A stretch of 29,967 nt of DNA. Source: a virus. The number at the start of each line of letters is the position of its first letter. Positions within the stretch are counted from its first letter, which is position 1. The stretch covers positions 1 to 29,967 of IMG/VR virus record IMGVR_UViG_3300037193_000528, one strand, 5' to 3'. The translations under genes and the position numbers were made by a program. This document shows, piece by piece, positions 5,659 to 14,168 of this stretch. The notes under the pieces were generated by a model that made no database searches, had not been told where the DNA came from, and saw only the letters and a program-made list of their open reading frames with translations.

Positions 5659-5919
5659 TCAAGTCGCGATGAACACGACCGGTCGACTAGTTGACGCTGC
5701 CGCAGCATTTGGGCGCAGCACCTCGACGGCGAGCTGAGAGGTGCGGATCACGGTGCCGGTGTTGATCCGCAGCACCTCGACGGCGAGCTGAGACGCCTGA
5801 ACTTTGGCTGCCGTATTCGTGCGCAGCACCTCGACGGCGAGCTGGGACGCCTGAACTTTGGCTGCCGTATTCGTGCGCAGCACCTCGACGGCGAGCTGGG
5901 ACGCGCGAGCGACGGTCAT
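5659..5919 (-). CDS. Short repeat protein with SQLAVEVL motifs
   Basis: The gene encodes 86 residues and is coupled to the upstream gene by ATGA. Residues 6-77 are four copies of an 18-residue unit with core SQLAVEVLR, the linker being TNTAAKVQ in the first two. I recall similar small phage proteins with a repeated (S/T)Q-x-x-VEVL motif encoded just after a tail surface protein, but their role is not known to me. Alternating hydrophobic residues in each unit suggest one or two beta strands per repeat, perhaps a short fibrous or beta-helical piece at the virion surface. The C-terminal RPVVFIAT may be a capping strand. Confidence 0.75.
   Translation of the reverse strand: MTVARASQLAVEVLRTNTAAKVQASQLAVEVLRTNTAAKVQASQLAVEVLRINTGTVIRTSQLAVEVLRPNAAAASTSRPVVFIAT
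5714..5898 (-). repeat. 54-bp tandem repeat, four copies (last partial on the plus strand)
   Basis: A 23-base core (plus-strand start CGCAGCACCTCGACGGCGAG) begins at 5714, 5768, 5822 and 5876, exactly 54 bases apart and in frame (18 codons). The units starting at 5768 and 5822 are nearly identical at DNA level across and beyond the core; the linker of the unit starting at 5714 differs. This points to recent duplication and likely copy-number change between relatives. Confidence 0.9.
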
Positions 5920-6941
5920 GCCGTAACCCTCACGCCCGCCTCCATCCCATTGACCGCGGACTCCGTCCAGGCGCCGCCGCCGTTCGGGTTCGTTTCATAG
6001 ACCTGACTGATGTAGGCCTGCGATGTACCGAGCGCCGCCGACGCACCGTCGCCGTTCGTACCGCCATGTCGAACGAAAGTACTCGCGTTCTTGGCGCCGG
6101 CATCGTCCTTGGCCACCGCCGCGTTCACCTGCACTGCATAGATCGTCTGCGATGCCAGCGCGGCGAGGTCTTGCAATGCATAGCTGTCGCGGTCGCCGAC
6201 ATTCGTACCGTCCACGTAGTCGGTCGTGTTCGGCGCCGTTTCGTCGACGAGCGTGTAGTGCGTCGTCCCCGTGCTCGGCGTGAACTGTGAGTAATTGCCG
6301 TCGCCGTTCGGATACAGGGTGTCAATACGTACGTCGCCGAGAAAGTCGTTATTGACGCTGCCCGATTGGTCGCACAAATAGAAATCATCCTGTCGAATTT
6401 CGCCACCGCCAATGCTTAACGAACCGAGCAATAATTCATTCGCCGTGGCAAGCGTGCTGTGATTCTTAAGATCAATGCCTGCCGCGGCATTAATCCAATC
6501 AACCCCATTAACCCTAACAATACAAGAGTTAGCAGAAATCGAATCTGCGATGGTGAATTTCCATTCGACATAGACCCACTGAAGCAAAGGAATTGCCAAC
6601 GATGACGTCGCAACAACCGTTCCATTCCTACCAACCCGAAGCGTCCCGTCGATACCCAAATACAGTTCGCATTGCGCAGTGCTGGATTGCTGCAATGCGC
6701 ACAATCTTGTTGCATTGTTGGAGTGCGCGAGTGTGTAGAGTGCAAAGCCAATCACGAACGAAGACGTCGATGGAATCGTCTTAGATGCCAAATATGCGGA
6801 GTTGCCACTCGACCATAAACACCCCCCTCCGCGTCGGCCGCTTGTTGTTTGAACTGTCGTGCTTGTGCCCTTACTCGTCCATTTCTTCGTGATATCAGCG
6901 CTAACATAATGATCAAACCCATCCATAAACAAAAGCGACAT
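5916..6941 (-). CDS. Tail surface protein with LamG/concanavalin-like N-terminal domain
   Basis: The gene encodes 341 residues and has GGAGATAACGAG directly upstream of ATG 6941. Residues 1-190 look like a jelly-roll lectin domain (MSLLFMDGFDHY, then SSFVIGFALYTL, QCELYLGIDGTLRVG, WVYVEWKFTI, IVRVNGV, and EIRQDDFYLCD). Residues 190-341 form a second part ending WTESAVNGMEAGVRVTA. From memory, this type of ending is widespread in phage virion proteins encoded just before repeat proteins like the next gene. A role in binding host surface glycans is plausible but inferred. The 5' half is distinctly AT-richer than the rest of the window (about 49% GC by hand count at 6421-6960), whereas the 3' half returns to high GC, so the gene looks mosaic. 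Confidence 0.72.
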   Translation of the reverse strand: MSLLFMDGFDHYVSADITKKWTSKGTSTTVQTTSGRRGGGCLWSSGNSAYLASKTIPSTSSFVIGFALYTLAHSNNATRLCALQQSSTAQCELYLGIDGTLRVGRNGTVVATSSLAIPLLQWVYVEWKFTIADSISANSCIVRVNGVDWINAAAGIDLKNHSTLATANELLLGSLSIGGGEIRQDDFYLCDQSGSVNNDFLGDVRIDTLYPNGDGNYSQFTPSTGTTHYTLVDETAPNTTDYVDGTNVGDRDSYALQDLAALASQTIYAVQVNAAVAKDDAGAKNASTFVRHGGTNGDGASAALGTSQAYISQVYETNPNGGGAWTESAVNGMEAGVRVTA

Positions 6942-6952
6942 CTCGTTATCTC

Positions 6953-8389
6953 CTATCGCGTGCCCGCGAGCACGAGGCCCACATTGGCGAGGGTTGCATC
7001 TGGGGTGCCGGGCGCGACGACTGACAGCACGTCGCCGGCTGCGAAGTTGACGGCCGCGCCGCCCGAGCTAACGAACGTCGCCGAGGTGGCGCCGCCCGCG
7101 AAGGTCATCGTCCCGACGCTCGCACCGTTTTTCTGAACGTCGAACGCCGTTGAGCCCGTTGCCGCTGCGCTTGCTTTGCCCTGGCTGTTCGCGAAGTTGG
7201 CCGGGAAGGTGACGGCACGCGCGATGGGCACGCGCAGCACGATGGCGCTCTCAGTCGGGATGCCCGGATAGAAGGCCGACATATCGAAGGGCTGCGCGGG
7301 CAGCGTGATCGTGAGCACATTGCCCGCGTCGTCATAGCTGATCGTCAGCCCCAAGCCTTGAAGCAGTGCCGCGACGCGATCGTCGACCGCTTCCGCAAAG
7401 CCGCTCAGTCCAGCCGGCGAGCCCAACGCCGCGCCCACCTCCTGCAGCGCGGCCTCGACATCGGCCCCGGTGAAGTAGCCGCCGGCATCAGCAATCGCCA
7501 CGTCCTCGGCATCGCCGCCTGCTGAGTCGATAGCAATGCCGTAGATGTTCGTCCCGTCGTGGTACGCCAACATGCGTGAGCCCTGTGGCATCACCGTGCC
7601 TGCACCACTTGACCCCTTCAACGTCAACGTGAACGAACCCGTGGTGTCGTTGCGTACCAGCCAGACACGCGGCGTTGCCGTGAGGCCCACCGTCACGTCG
7701 ATGTTGCCCGTCAGCGCTCCGGTGAAGCGCAGTATCGAGTTGTTAGCCTCGGTCGACGTGAGGGCCACGTTCGCGCTGCCGGCCACCGACTTCGAGAGCT
7801 GGCCGGTCTGGAACGTGCGCGCGAGGTCACCGCTCACCGCCTTGGTCTCGCCTGCCTCCAGGCGTGCGTCGAGTGAGCTGTACGTCGCAGCCAGCGCCGT
7901 GCTCACAAGCGTCGCAGCGATGTCGTCAGCCGTCAGCACCGTGGGCGCAATCCGCGTGATCGTGCCGAACGCGGAGCCTGTCCACACCACCGAATAGATT
8001 GCATCGGTGCTGCTCGTCGAGCGCGAGACCGCCCCGGTCGACGAGTTGACGTTGATGTAGTACGTGTTCGCAGGCTGACCCGTGAAGCTGATCGTCGAGA
8101 TGCCGGGGTGCTCGACCACGAGGCCATCGTCTGCGAACCAGACATAACCGGGCTGCACCGTGATGTTCGAGCCGCTGCCCGTCGTCACCATCGACTCCGA
8201 GCCGATGATGCTGAAGGTCGTGCCGAACAGCGCGCGAAACGCCTCGGCCGTCGACAAGGCCGAACCTGTCGCACCGCTCAGCGCCGAATCAAGCGCATTG
8301 ATTGCCTCAATGATCGCCGAGTAGTTCGAGTTGTGCTTGGCGATGTAGCCGGTATCGCCGTTGTTCAGTGTTTGAAGCGTCAAAGGCAT
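6953..8389 (-). CDS. Tail fibre-like protein
   Basis: The gene encodes 478 residues. ATG 8389 has AGGGGG eight bases upstream. The N-terminal 45 residues (TLNNGDTGYIAKHNSNYSAIIEAINAL) are helical and resemble the start of many phage fibre or appendage proteins. The body alternates Ser/Thr/Gly-rich beta strands. One segment (about 55-140) resembles a short beta domain found in phage tail proteins, and another has a trimer-like beta pattern (about 200-290, NILRFTGALTGNIDVTVGL). The C-terminal 100 residues are a Gly/Ala-rich beta sandwich (FDVQKNGASVGTMTFAGG). It probably forms a fibre at the tail tip, but receptor and symmetry are unknown. Confidence 0.7.
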   Translation of the reverse strand: MPLTLQTLNNGDTGYIAKHNSNYSAIIEAINALDSALSGATGSALSTAEAFRALFGTTFSIIGSESMVTTGSGSNITVQPGYVWFADDGLVVEHPGISTISFTGQPANTYYINVNSSTGAVSRSTSSTDAIYSVVWTGSAFGTITRIAPTVLTADDIAATLVSTALAATYSSLDARLEAGETKAVSGDLARTFQTGQLSKSVAGSANVALTSTEANNSILRFTGALTGNIDVTVGLTATPRVWLVRNDTTGSFTLTLKGSSGAGTVMPQGSRMLAYHDGTNIYGIAIDSAGGDAEDVAIADAGGYFTGADVEAALQEVGAALGSPAGLSGFAEAVDDRVAALLQGLGLTISYDDAGNVLTITLPAQPFDMSAFYPGIPTESAIVLRVPIARAVTFPANFANSQGKASAAATGSTAFDVQKNGASVGTMTFAGGATSATFVSSGGAAVNFAAGDVLSVVAPGTPDATLANVGLVLAGTR

Positions 8390-8408
8390 TGTTCGATCCC
8401 CCTGGCTG

Positions 8409-9944
8409 TCATGAATTCACGATCGTCATGACCGCCTTGATCTTGACCAAGTCGGCGCCGCTCACGGCCTGAGAGTCGGCATACGCCGCCACGCCATCAG
8501 CATTGAAGTTGATCGACCCTGCCGAGTCGACGACATAGGCGCCGTACTCCTGCAGCGTCGTCGCGAACACACGGGCTGCCGCCGAGCTGAGGCCCAAGCT
8601 GTCGATGTCGACGCTGCGCGGGATCGCGAAGCGCGTGCCGAGGATCGTCGTGCCGCCGTAGCTCGAATGGAACTCGGTGCGGGTTGCCGGCCACTGCGGA
8701 ATGTTGTTGGGCGAGTTGCCAAGCAGCTCGAACGGTAGCAACAGCGCAAGCGCATGGTTCATTGGCCCGACCGTCAGCTCTTCGGCCCGGATCAACCCAC
8801 CGAGCGATGAGCCACCGTAAGCCCGAGCAGCCGCCCAGCCGAGGTTGACGAACGCCGAGTTGAAATACTCGCCGACCAACTGCTCCGTGCGCTCACCGCA
8901 GATGTTGACCCCCAGGCCCGTGAGCGGCACCTTGACGTATGCGACGGCCTTCTTCCCCTCGGCGTCTTCCTCGGCGTGCCAGAACTCATGCGAGTGCAGA
9001 CGATCCGGGTCGATGATGGTGATGTGCGCGTCCTTGCCCTCGGGAAAGTCGGTCCAGTAGGTCCCGTGCACACCATCGCTGCGGCCAGGGTCCGGGTGAG
9101 CGCCAGCCGGCATGCGGATCGTGACATCGCCATCGCGCGGCCGGCTGCCCCAGTACGAGTCGGTGCTGTTGCCGTCGAGGTTGTGGGTCGACACGTTGAT
9201 CGTGACGAGCGGGTCGGTCTCTTCGGCGAACCATACCCATTGCGTGTACCAGTCGCCCGCGATGTTGAGCGGCGAGCTGTGGCTGCGGAACCGGCTGACG
9301 CGGATGTCGCTGGCCGAGGCATAGGTCGCATTCGCCGGGATCGGCGTGTTCCACGGCGAGTCGGCCGAGAAGGGCTTCCACGCTGTGCCGTACTCGCCCG
9401 AAGGCGGAGAGGGTGGCGGAGGCACCGGGACAGGCACAGGCAATGGCGTCGTGCCCTGACGGGGAGCCCCACCCAGGTTCGTCGCGACATCCCCCTTGAA
9501 GATGACCGTCGCGCCGTAGGGGATCGAGCCATAGGTGCCGTAGATGCCTAGCTCTTCGTAGGTCAACAGACGCCCGCTGATCGAGCGATCCTCCACCGGC
9601 CCGAAGCTGAAGTCGGTCAGGTTGACGGCAAAGCGCTTGTAGGTGCCGGGCAGTTCCTTCGAGTAGCCCACCACCTCCCATTGACCGCTGGCGGTGCGGC
9701 GCAGCCGGCAGGCATTGCCCACGTCGGCATACAGCAAGTCGCGACTGGCCCGCGCGAGCGGCACGTTCTTCAGCGTCTCGGCTTCGCTATCGATGCCGAT
9801 GTCCACGTCGACGCAATACGTGCGGCTGTCGCCATCCGTGACAAGCAATGCGGGCCGCGTGAGGATCTTCCCGTTGATCTCGTTCTTGCTGTTCTCAACG
9901 ACGGCAGAGATCACCCGGACGACGTTGCTAGCCATGCTGTTCAT
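8409..9944 (-). CDS. Tail protein: baseplate adaptor, polyproline linker and large extracellular-type domain
   Basis: The gene encodes 511 residues from ATG 9944 (overlapping the previous stop in ATGA) or ATG 9935. Residues 1-160 look like an adaptor that follows the hub protein. Residues 166-183 are a proline-rich linker (PLPVPVPVPPPPSPPSG). Residues 188-511 form one large domain with motifs PFSADSPWNTPIP, HITIIDPDRLHSHEFWHAEED, NHALALLLP, GTRFAIPRSVDID and LQEYGAYVVDSAGS. I recall similar domains in secreted bacterial proteins of unknown or carbohydrate-related function, but cannot name the family. Several His, Asp and Glu residues cluster at about 285-310, which could be an active or metal site. 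A receptor-binding or polysaccharide-degrading role is inference. Confidence 0.7.
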   Translation of the reverse strand: MNSMASNVVRVISAVVENSKNEINGKILTRPALLVTDGDSRTYCVDVDIGIDSEAETLKNVPLARASRDLLYADVGNACRLRRTASGQWEVVGYSKELPGTYKRFAVNLTDFSFGPVEDRSISGRLLTYEELGIYGTYGSIPYGATVIFKGDVATNLGGAPRQGTTPLPVPVPVPPPPSPPSGEYGTAWKPFSADSPWNTPIPANATYASASDIRVSRFRSHSSPLNIAGDWYTQWVWFAEETDPLVTINVSTHNLDGNSTDSYWGSRPRDGDVTIRMPAGAHPDPGRSDGVHGTYWTDFPEGKDAHITIIDPDRLHSHEFWHAEEDAEGKKAVAYVKVPLTGLGVNICGERTEQLVGEYFNSAFVNLGWAAARAYGGSSLGGLIRAEELTVGPMNHALALLLPFELLGNSPNNIPQWPATRTEFHSSYGGTTILGTRFAIPRSVDIDSLGLSSAAARVFATTLQEYGAYVVDSAGSINFNADGVAAYADSQAVSGADLVKIKAVMTIVNS

Positions 9945-11395
9945 ACCCTGAAGCCCTCCACTTCAAGGACAGCGCTCGTGCCATGCGTCAGCTCACGCCG
10001 AAAGCCGGTCACGAAGACGCGCGAGCCATCGGCCAGTTCGAGGATGTCGCCGACCTCGATGCGTGGGTCGTCGACGATCACGACGTTGTAGCTGCTCGCG
10101 CTGAGCGCCTGATAGATGAACTCGCGCCCGGCCACGGCCCGCGCATGGTCCTCGTTCAAGATGAAGTCACTCTCGATCTCTTGCACCTCTTCGTACCAGT
10201 CCTCCGCGTTGGGGTCGTATGCCTCCGTCGCGTTGCGGCCCTTCACGTAGTCATACGGCGTGCCCCACACCTCGTATGAACCGGTGCCGATGGACGCCAT
10301 GACCATCAGCACGGAGAACTCCAGCGCCGCTTGAACCTTCTTCCCGATGGGCAGCGTCGGGCCGCCCGTTGTAGGCGCGATGTCAGGCAGCGCACCGGCT
10401 GCCTTGACGGCCAGGAAGATGGTCAGCAAGGCAGGCACGAAGGCACTGGTCTCAAGCACGATGCGGCCACTGGTCTCGCTCGTCTGCTCGTAGTCCTCAT
10501 CGCACACGTCGAGCAACCCGCTGTTCGCCGACTGCTTGACGACGAGCCGCGTGTTGTCGGCACGCTGGGTGTTGTCATCGCTGAAGTAAACGTCCTGCTT
10601 CTGCCGGACTTGGAAGAAGCCCGCCGTGATGTTGGCCTGCCCGAGCACCTGATCCTGCTGCTCGACCTTGGTGAACATCGGGTCCAGCCAGCGCAGCCGC
10701 AACTTCGTCACAGGCGGGCGCGCCTTCGAGCCGGTGACCGCCACGATGCGCGACTCTTCGATCTCGATGTCGGCCGGGCGCAAGCAGTCGTGCGAGAAGG
10801 CGCTCAGGCGGCCAAGTCCGTCGACCCGGGGCTCGTAGCCGGCCGGCAGCATCAGCGTTTCGAGCATGGCCCAGGCGGGCACTGCCGCGAGCTGCGCCGT
10901 GCTGTGCGGCGTGGCAACGGCGAGCACCGGCATGTTGATCTCGCTTGTTTCCAGGCCCACCGACGCCGCCACGTCGCGTGCGATCACGTCGAGCCGCGTA
11001 CCTTGTGGATAGTCCTGCGTCACCCGGTTGACCCGGCGCCATGCCGGCGTGGCGTCACGCGAACGGCAGGCGAGCGTCATCGTGCGCGTGCCGGTCTCGA
11101 CGCGATAGTCGCTGATCGACTCGACGATGCCGACCCACAGCAACAGGTCGTCAAGCTTGGTCGCGATCACCTGTCCAGGCTTCGGCTGGGCCGTGCCGTA
11201 CAGCTCCAGATGCCATGCCAGCGTGACCGACATGTCTGCCGGCCCATGGGAAGCACGCGTCACGTAGGGCGACAAGTCAAGCGTCGGTTCGGCGCCTTCC
11301 TGCGTCACCGCAGGGATCGACACGCCGGGGGCGTACAGCAGAATTTCTGCCTCGCGTTTGCTGTCCCGTGGTGTCGGGGAGAAACGCCTGTCCAT
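9941..11395 (-). CDS. Tail hub / tail-tip protein
   Basis: The gene encodes 484 residues, coupled to both neighbours. The N-terminal 200 residues contain repeated beta segments (LDLSPYVTRASHG, SVTLAWHLEL, LLLWVGIVESISDYRVETGTRTMTLACRSRD) followed by TQDYPQGTRLDVIARDVAASVGL. This resembles the hub fold of phage gpD/gp27-like baseplate proteins, in which a barrel is followed by a short helical insert. The C-terminal part (DPRIEVGDILELADGSRVFVTGFRRELTHGTSAVLEVEGFRV) is typical of hub proteins that end with a beta barrel. It would sit at the tail tip below the tape measure and anchor the fibre-like proteins encoded next. The assignment is by sequence pattern, not alignment. Confidence 0.65.
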   Translation of the reverse strand: MDRRFSPTPRDSKREAEILLYAPGVSIPAVTQEGAEPTLDLSPYVTRASHGPADMSVTLAWHLELYGTAQPKPGQVIATKLDDLLLWVGIVESISDYRVETGTRTMTLACRSRDATPAWRRVNRVTQDYPQGTRLDVIARDVAASVGLETSEINMPVLAVATPHSTAQLAAVPAWAMLETLMLPAGYEPRVDGLGRLSAFSHDCLRPADIEIEESRIVAVTGSKARPPVTKLRLRWLDPMFTKVEQQDQVLGQANITAGFFQVRQKQDVYFSDDNTQRADNTRLVVKQSANSGLLDVCDEDYEQTSETSGRIVLETSAFVPALLTIFLAVKAAGALPDIAPTTGGPTLPIGKKVQAALEFSVLMVMASIGTGSYEVWGTPYDYVKGRNATEAYDPNAEDWYEEVQEIESDFILNEDHARAVAGREFIYQALSASSYNVVIVDDPRIEVGDILELADGSRVFVTGFRRELTHGTSAVLEVEGFRV

Positions 11396-11940
11396 CAGGC
11401 ATTCCTTGCAACGATCTTCAAGAACAGCGCGACCTCTTCCGTCGCCCAGTTCTTCTTCGTCGCCAGCGGGTTGAGGGTGATGCCCTCACCGCCCACCTGC
11501 AAGTCGGTGAGCAGCACCTTGAACGACAGGTCAGTCGTGTAGGTCGGATACCAAAGCACCCAGGCCGACGCGGGATCAGGCGGGGTCTGCCAGAAGAGCA
11601 GCAGCGTGCGCAGCATGCTCATCTTCATCTTCAAGCCGCCCGAGTCAGCCGTCCACCGCTCCACGACCGTCACGTCGCGGATGTCAGCCGTCCACAGCGT
11701 ATTGGCCGAGCCCTGCAGCGTCTTCGACGATGCCCACACAGGTGCCGGCAGCACGTCGCCGTCGATGTTGGTCCACGAGTTCGGCGCGTGGGTGTAGTCG
11801 AGCGTGCCGAGGGTGGGGTGCACGAGTCGCCCCTTGCCCGTCGAGACGGACGTCGCGGGCACCACCGTGATCGCTACCTCTTCAACCGCGCTCACTGCAC
11901 CGCCGATCGCCAGCGTCGCGCTGTTCGTCAGAGTTGGCAT
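11395..11940 (-). CDS. Tail-tip protein of unknown function
   Basis: The gene encodes 181 residues starting at ATG 11940, inside the end of the upstream gene, and ends adjacent to the hub start. The sequence is beta-rich with conserved-looking tryptophans (NSWTNIDGD, SANTLWTADIRDVTVVERWTADSGG, LLLFWQTPPDPASAWVLWYPTY). No signal peptide or membrane segment is seen. Position between the Ig-domain proteins and the hub suggests a distal tail or adaptor ring protein. I do not recognise a family. Confidence 0.68.
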   Translation of the reverse strand: MPTLTNSATLAIGGAVSAVEEVAITVVPATSVSTGKGRLVHPTLGTLDYTHAPNSWTNIDGDVLPAPVWASSKTLQGSANTLWTADIRDVTVVERWTADSGGLKMKMSMLRTLLLFWQTPPDPASAWVLWYPTYTTDLSFKVLLTDLQVGGEGITLNPLATKKNWATEEVALFLKIVARNA

Positions 11941-12986
11941 TCGACCTCCGCGCTCACTGTGATCGTGTCGTTGCCATTAGCAAGACCGAGCACGTCGACC
12001 ACGGCCTCACCGTCGCCATCGAGCGGCAGCGCACCCCGCGTGACCTGGGCGTTCGGCCCAGCGGCCGACGAGGTGATCAGGCCTGACGCGATGCCCTCGC
12101 CGAGGTCACCGATCAGCTTGTGCAGGACAGGCGCCTTGACGCCCGCACGCAGGCGCTTGAGCGGGATCGGCTTGCAGACGTGGACACCGATCGGCCGGTA
12201 ACGGTAGCCAACGATGCGCGTGGCGCTCGACCCGTCCGGGTTGTCAGGCTTGGGCTCGCACACCAGCAGCCGGCGATACCGCTTGTCGTAGGTGATGCGC
12301 ACCGACGAGGCAGTGCTGAGCTGCGGCAACAGCACGGCGGCGAAGAACTGTTCCGTCTCGTAGTCGAGCCCGATGATCTGCTTGTTGTCGAGCAGCACGT
12401 ACACCTTCGTTGCATCGGCGTGAGCGATCGACGCCACGTACTCGGGGAGACGGATGCGACGAATCAGCGAGCCGTCACTGAACTTGTAAACACCCAGCTC
12501 CCACACCTCAAGCGTCGACGCCATGACCATGCGGTCACGCACCTTGTCCACCATGAAGCAACGGAAGCTGATCGCGCCGAAGTGGTCAGCGTCGAACGTG
12601 TCATCGAGGTACTCGTAGTTCGGCCCGAGCGGCGCCGCGTAGCCCGTGATGTGATTGGCATACAGCTCGCCGCCAGCACCCTGAAACACATCGGTCAGGT
12701 GGAAGTTGCCAAGCTCCGGACCATGCTCGATGAACTCACCCGTGTCCGCACTGAACACGAACGTCGGCCGAGCCCAGCCCGGCCAATAGACCTGATTCGT
12801 CCACGTGGCGGCGATGATGCGCCCGTTGTTGTTTGGGTCGAAGAAGAGGCCGTCAAGCACGTAAAGGCTCTCTGCGTACGGGGGCGGGATCTCTTCGTGG
12901 TACGCAATCTGTCCGAACAGCGTGGGATCAAGCTCGGCCCGCGTGCGGTACTTGAAGACCTCGGTCTGAAAGTTCTGGCACAGCAT
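11928..12986 (-). CDS. Tail-associated protein: propeller-like repeats plus C-terminal Ig-like domain
   Basis: The gene encodes 352 residues from ATG 12986, in a TGATG junction with the upstream stop; an earlier in-frame start would lie within the upstream gene. The main part contains repeated blade-like segments (SLYVLDGLFFDPNNNGRIIAAT, AHADATKVYVLLDNKQIIGLDYETEQFF, TYDKRYRRLLVCEP), the spacing seen in beta-propeller proteins. The final 65 residues, with motif ALPLDGDGEAVVDVLGLANGNDTITVSAEVE, resemble a bacterial Ig-like domain. The following gene has a related layout. It may be a tail-surface adhesion or host-recognition protein, but this is inference. Confidence 0.66.
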   Translation of the reverse strand: MLCQNFQTEVFKYRTRAELDPTLFGQIAYHEEIPPPYAESLYVLDGLFFDPNNNGRIIAATWTNQVYWPGWARPTFVFSADTGEFIEHGPELGNFHLTDVFQGAGGELYANHITGYAAPLGPNYEYLDDTFDADHFGAISFRCFMVDKVRDRMVMASTLEVWELGVYKFSDGSLIRRIRLPEYVASIAHADATKVYVLLDNKQIIGLDYETEQFFAAVLLPQLSTASSVRITYDKRYRRLLVCEPKPDNPDGSSATRIVGYRYRPIGVHVCKPIPLKRLRAGVKAPVLHKLIGDLGEGIASGLITSSAAGPNAQVTRGALPLDGDGEAVVDVLGLANGNDTITVSAEVECQL

Positions 12987-13951
12987 CAGGTGCTTACCTC
13001 CACAGCGATGTCCGCCGAGCCCGAGGCAGACAGCGGCACCGTGTACTTGGTCCTCGCCCACCCCTGGGCGTCCGTCTTCGACAAGAGTGGTGACAGCGAG
13101 CCCGGCCCGGTCAGCTCCCAGGTGACCACCTCGTCTTCACATACCTCGCTCAGGCTGCCGAGCACCCGGCATTTCAAGGAAACCACCTTGCCCGCTGCAA
13201 GGGTCGACTCCGCGACAGGCGCCGAGATCGACGCCGGCTTGACCGTGCGGGCCCACACGCGGGTCTGCCACACCCCGCTGCCTGCGTTGTGCAGCGAGAT
13301 GAACACGTCGTGCTTCTTGGAGTACCAGATGCCCGAGCAAGACATGCCGATGCTGTAGATCGGGCCCGCCTCGACCTTCGCCACATGGTCGTACTGCACG
13401 ACCAGCCCACCGGTGCTGCCGATCCACAGGCGTTCCGGCTCACGCGCCCACGACATGTTCTGCGCATTGCTCAGGCCGGGGATACTTCGCTCGGTCGTCG
13501 TCTCGCTTGCGTCAGTGGTGAACGTTTTCACCATGCTGCCCACGACAGACAGATAGCGGTCACTCAACTTCGCATAGTGATTCGCGATCTTCGTCGCGCC
13601 GTTGGCGTTCAACACGCGGCCGACACTGCGCGTGACACGGTTCATCTCGCGCTCTTTGCCCGGGCCTGTCGACACCCAGTCGTGATACGAGTACCAACGA
13701 TCGCCAACAAGCGGGTCCGTCTCACTGGCATTGATCAGCGACAGACCGTGCGTCGTGAAGTTCCCGAACTCCGAGATCAAGCAGGCCGATCCGTCCATCT
13801 GCACGAGATAGAGCCCGTAGACGCTCACCTCGGCCACGAGGCCCACGGGGTCAACCCACTCGCAGTTGTACCCAGCGAGAAGGGCAACGTTCGCGTCATC
13901 GTTGTTGATGTCAACGATAGTGTGCGGCCCCGACAGCAGCTCAAGTGCCAT
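12986..13951 (-). CDS. Tail-associated protein with C-terminal bacterial Ig-like domain
   Basis: The gene encodes 321 residues. The N-terminal 230 residues are beta-rich with short repeated patterns (SVYGLYLVQMDGSACLISEFGNF, ERLWIGSTGGLVVQYDHVAKVEAG, GIWYSKKHDVFISLHNAGSG), again reminiscent of propeller blades. The C-terminal 90 residues match the Big-domain pattern: VVSLKCRVLG, VTWELTGPGSLSP, SKTDAQGWARTKYTVP and SADIAVEVS. It is translationally linked to the gene that follows and begins inside the end of the small upstream gene. A tail decoration or adhesion role is likely from position but unproven. Confidence 0.68.
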   Translation of the reverse strand: MALELLSGPHTIVDINNDDANVALLAGYNCEWVDPVGLVAEVSVYGLYLVQMDGSACLISEFGNFTTHGLSLINASETDPLVGDRWYSYHDWVSTGPGKEREMNRVTRSVGRVLNANGATKIANHYAKLSDRYLSVVGSMVKTFTTDASETTTERSIPGLSNAQNMSWAREPERLWIGSTGGLVVQYDHVAKVEAGPIYSIGMSCSGIWYSKKHDVFISLHNAGSGVWQTRVWARTVKPASISAPVAESTLAAGKVVSLKCRVLGSLSEVCEDEVVTWELTGPGSLSPLLSKTDAQGWARTKYTVPLSASGSADIAVEVST

Positions 13952-14168
13952 GCGTCACCCGCACGACGGCCGTCGCTGCGCCTCCACCGTTGGGGTTGTA
14001 GATCGCCATTGCGCAACCACGCGAGTCGGTCACGCTCGGCCCGTAAGGCGTCACGATGCCGGGTCCGCTCTCGACCGACCACTGCACGACCACGTTGACC
14101 GGGCCACGGAACAGCACGATCGAGGTCGCGTCATCGCGTACCGGGTTCGAGAGCGCCACGAGGCTCAT
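13941..14168 (-). CDS. Small single-domain Ig-like protein
   Basis: The gene encodes 75 residues, with ATG 14168 overlapping the tape measure stop in ATGA. Nearly the whole protein is one Ig-like domain: VVVQWSVESGPGIVTPYG, TDSRGCAMAIYNP, GGGAATAVVRVTHG. The GPG turn, the T-D-x-x-G motif and the last strand match the Ig-like ends of the next two genes. It looks like a stand-alone copy of that module placed right behind the tape measure. It could be a small tail-tip decoration protein. Function unknown. Confidence 0.65.
   Translation of the reverse strand: MSLVALSNPVRDDATSIVLFRGPVNVVVQWSVESGPGIVTPYGPSVTDSRGCAMAIYNPNGGGAATAVVRVTHGT

Noticed and set aside
10331-13358. Plus-strand open frames of about 400 codons at 10331-11542 and 12120-13358
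   Set aside because: Both are antisense to tail-tip genes that have starts, overlaps and domain patterns.
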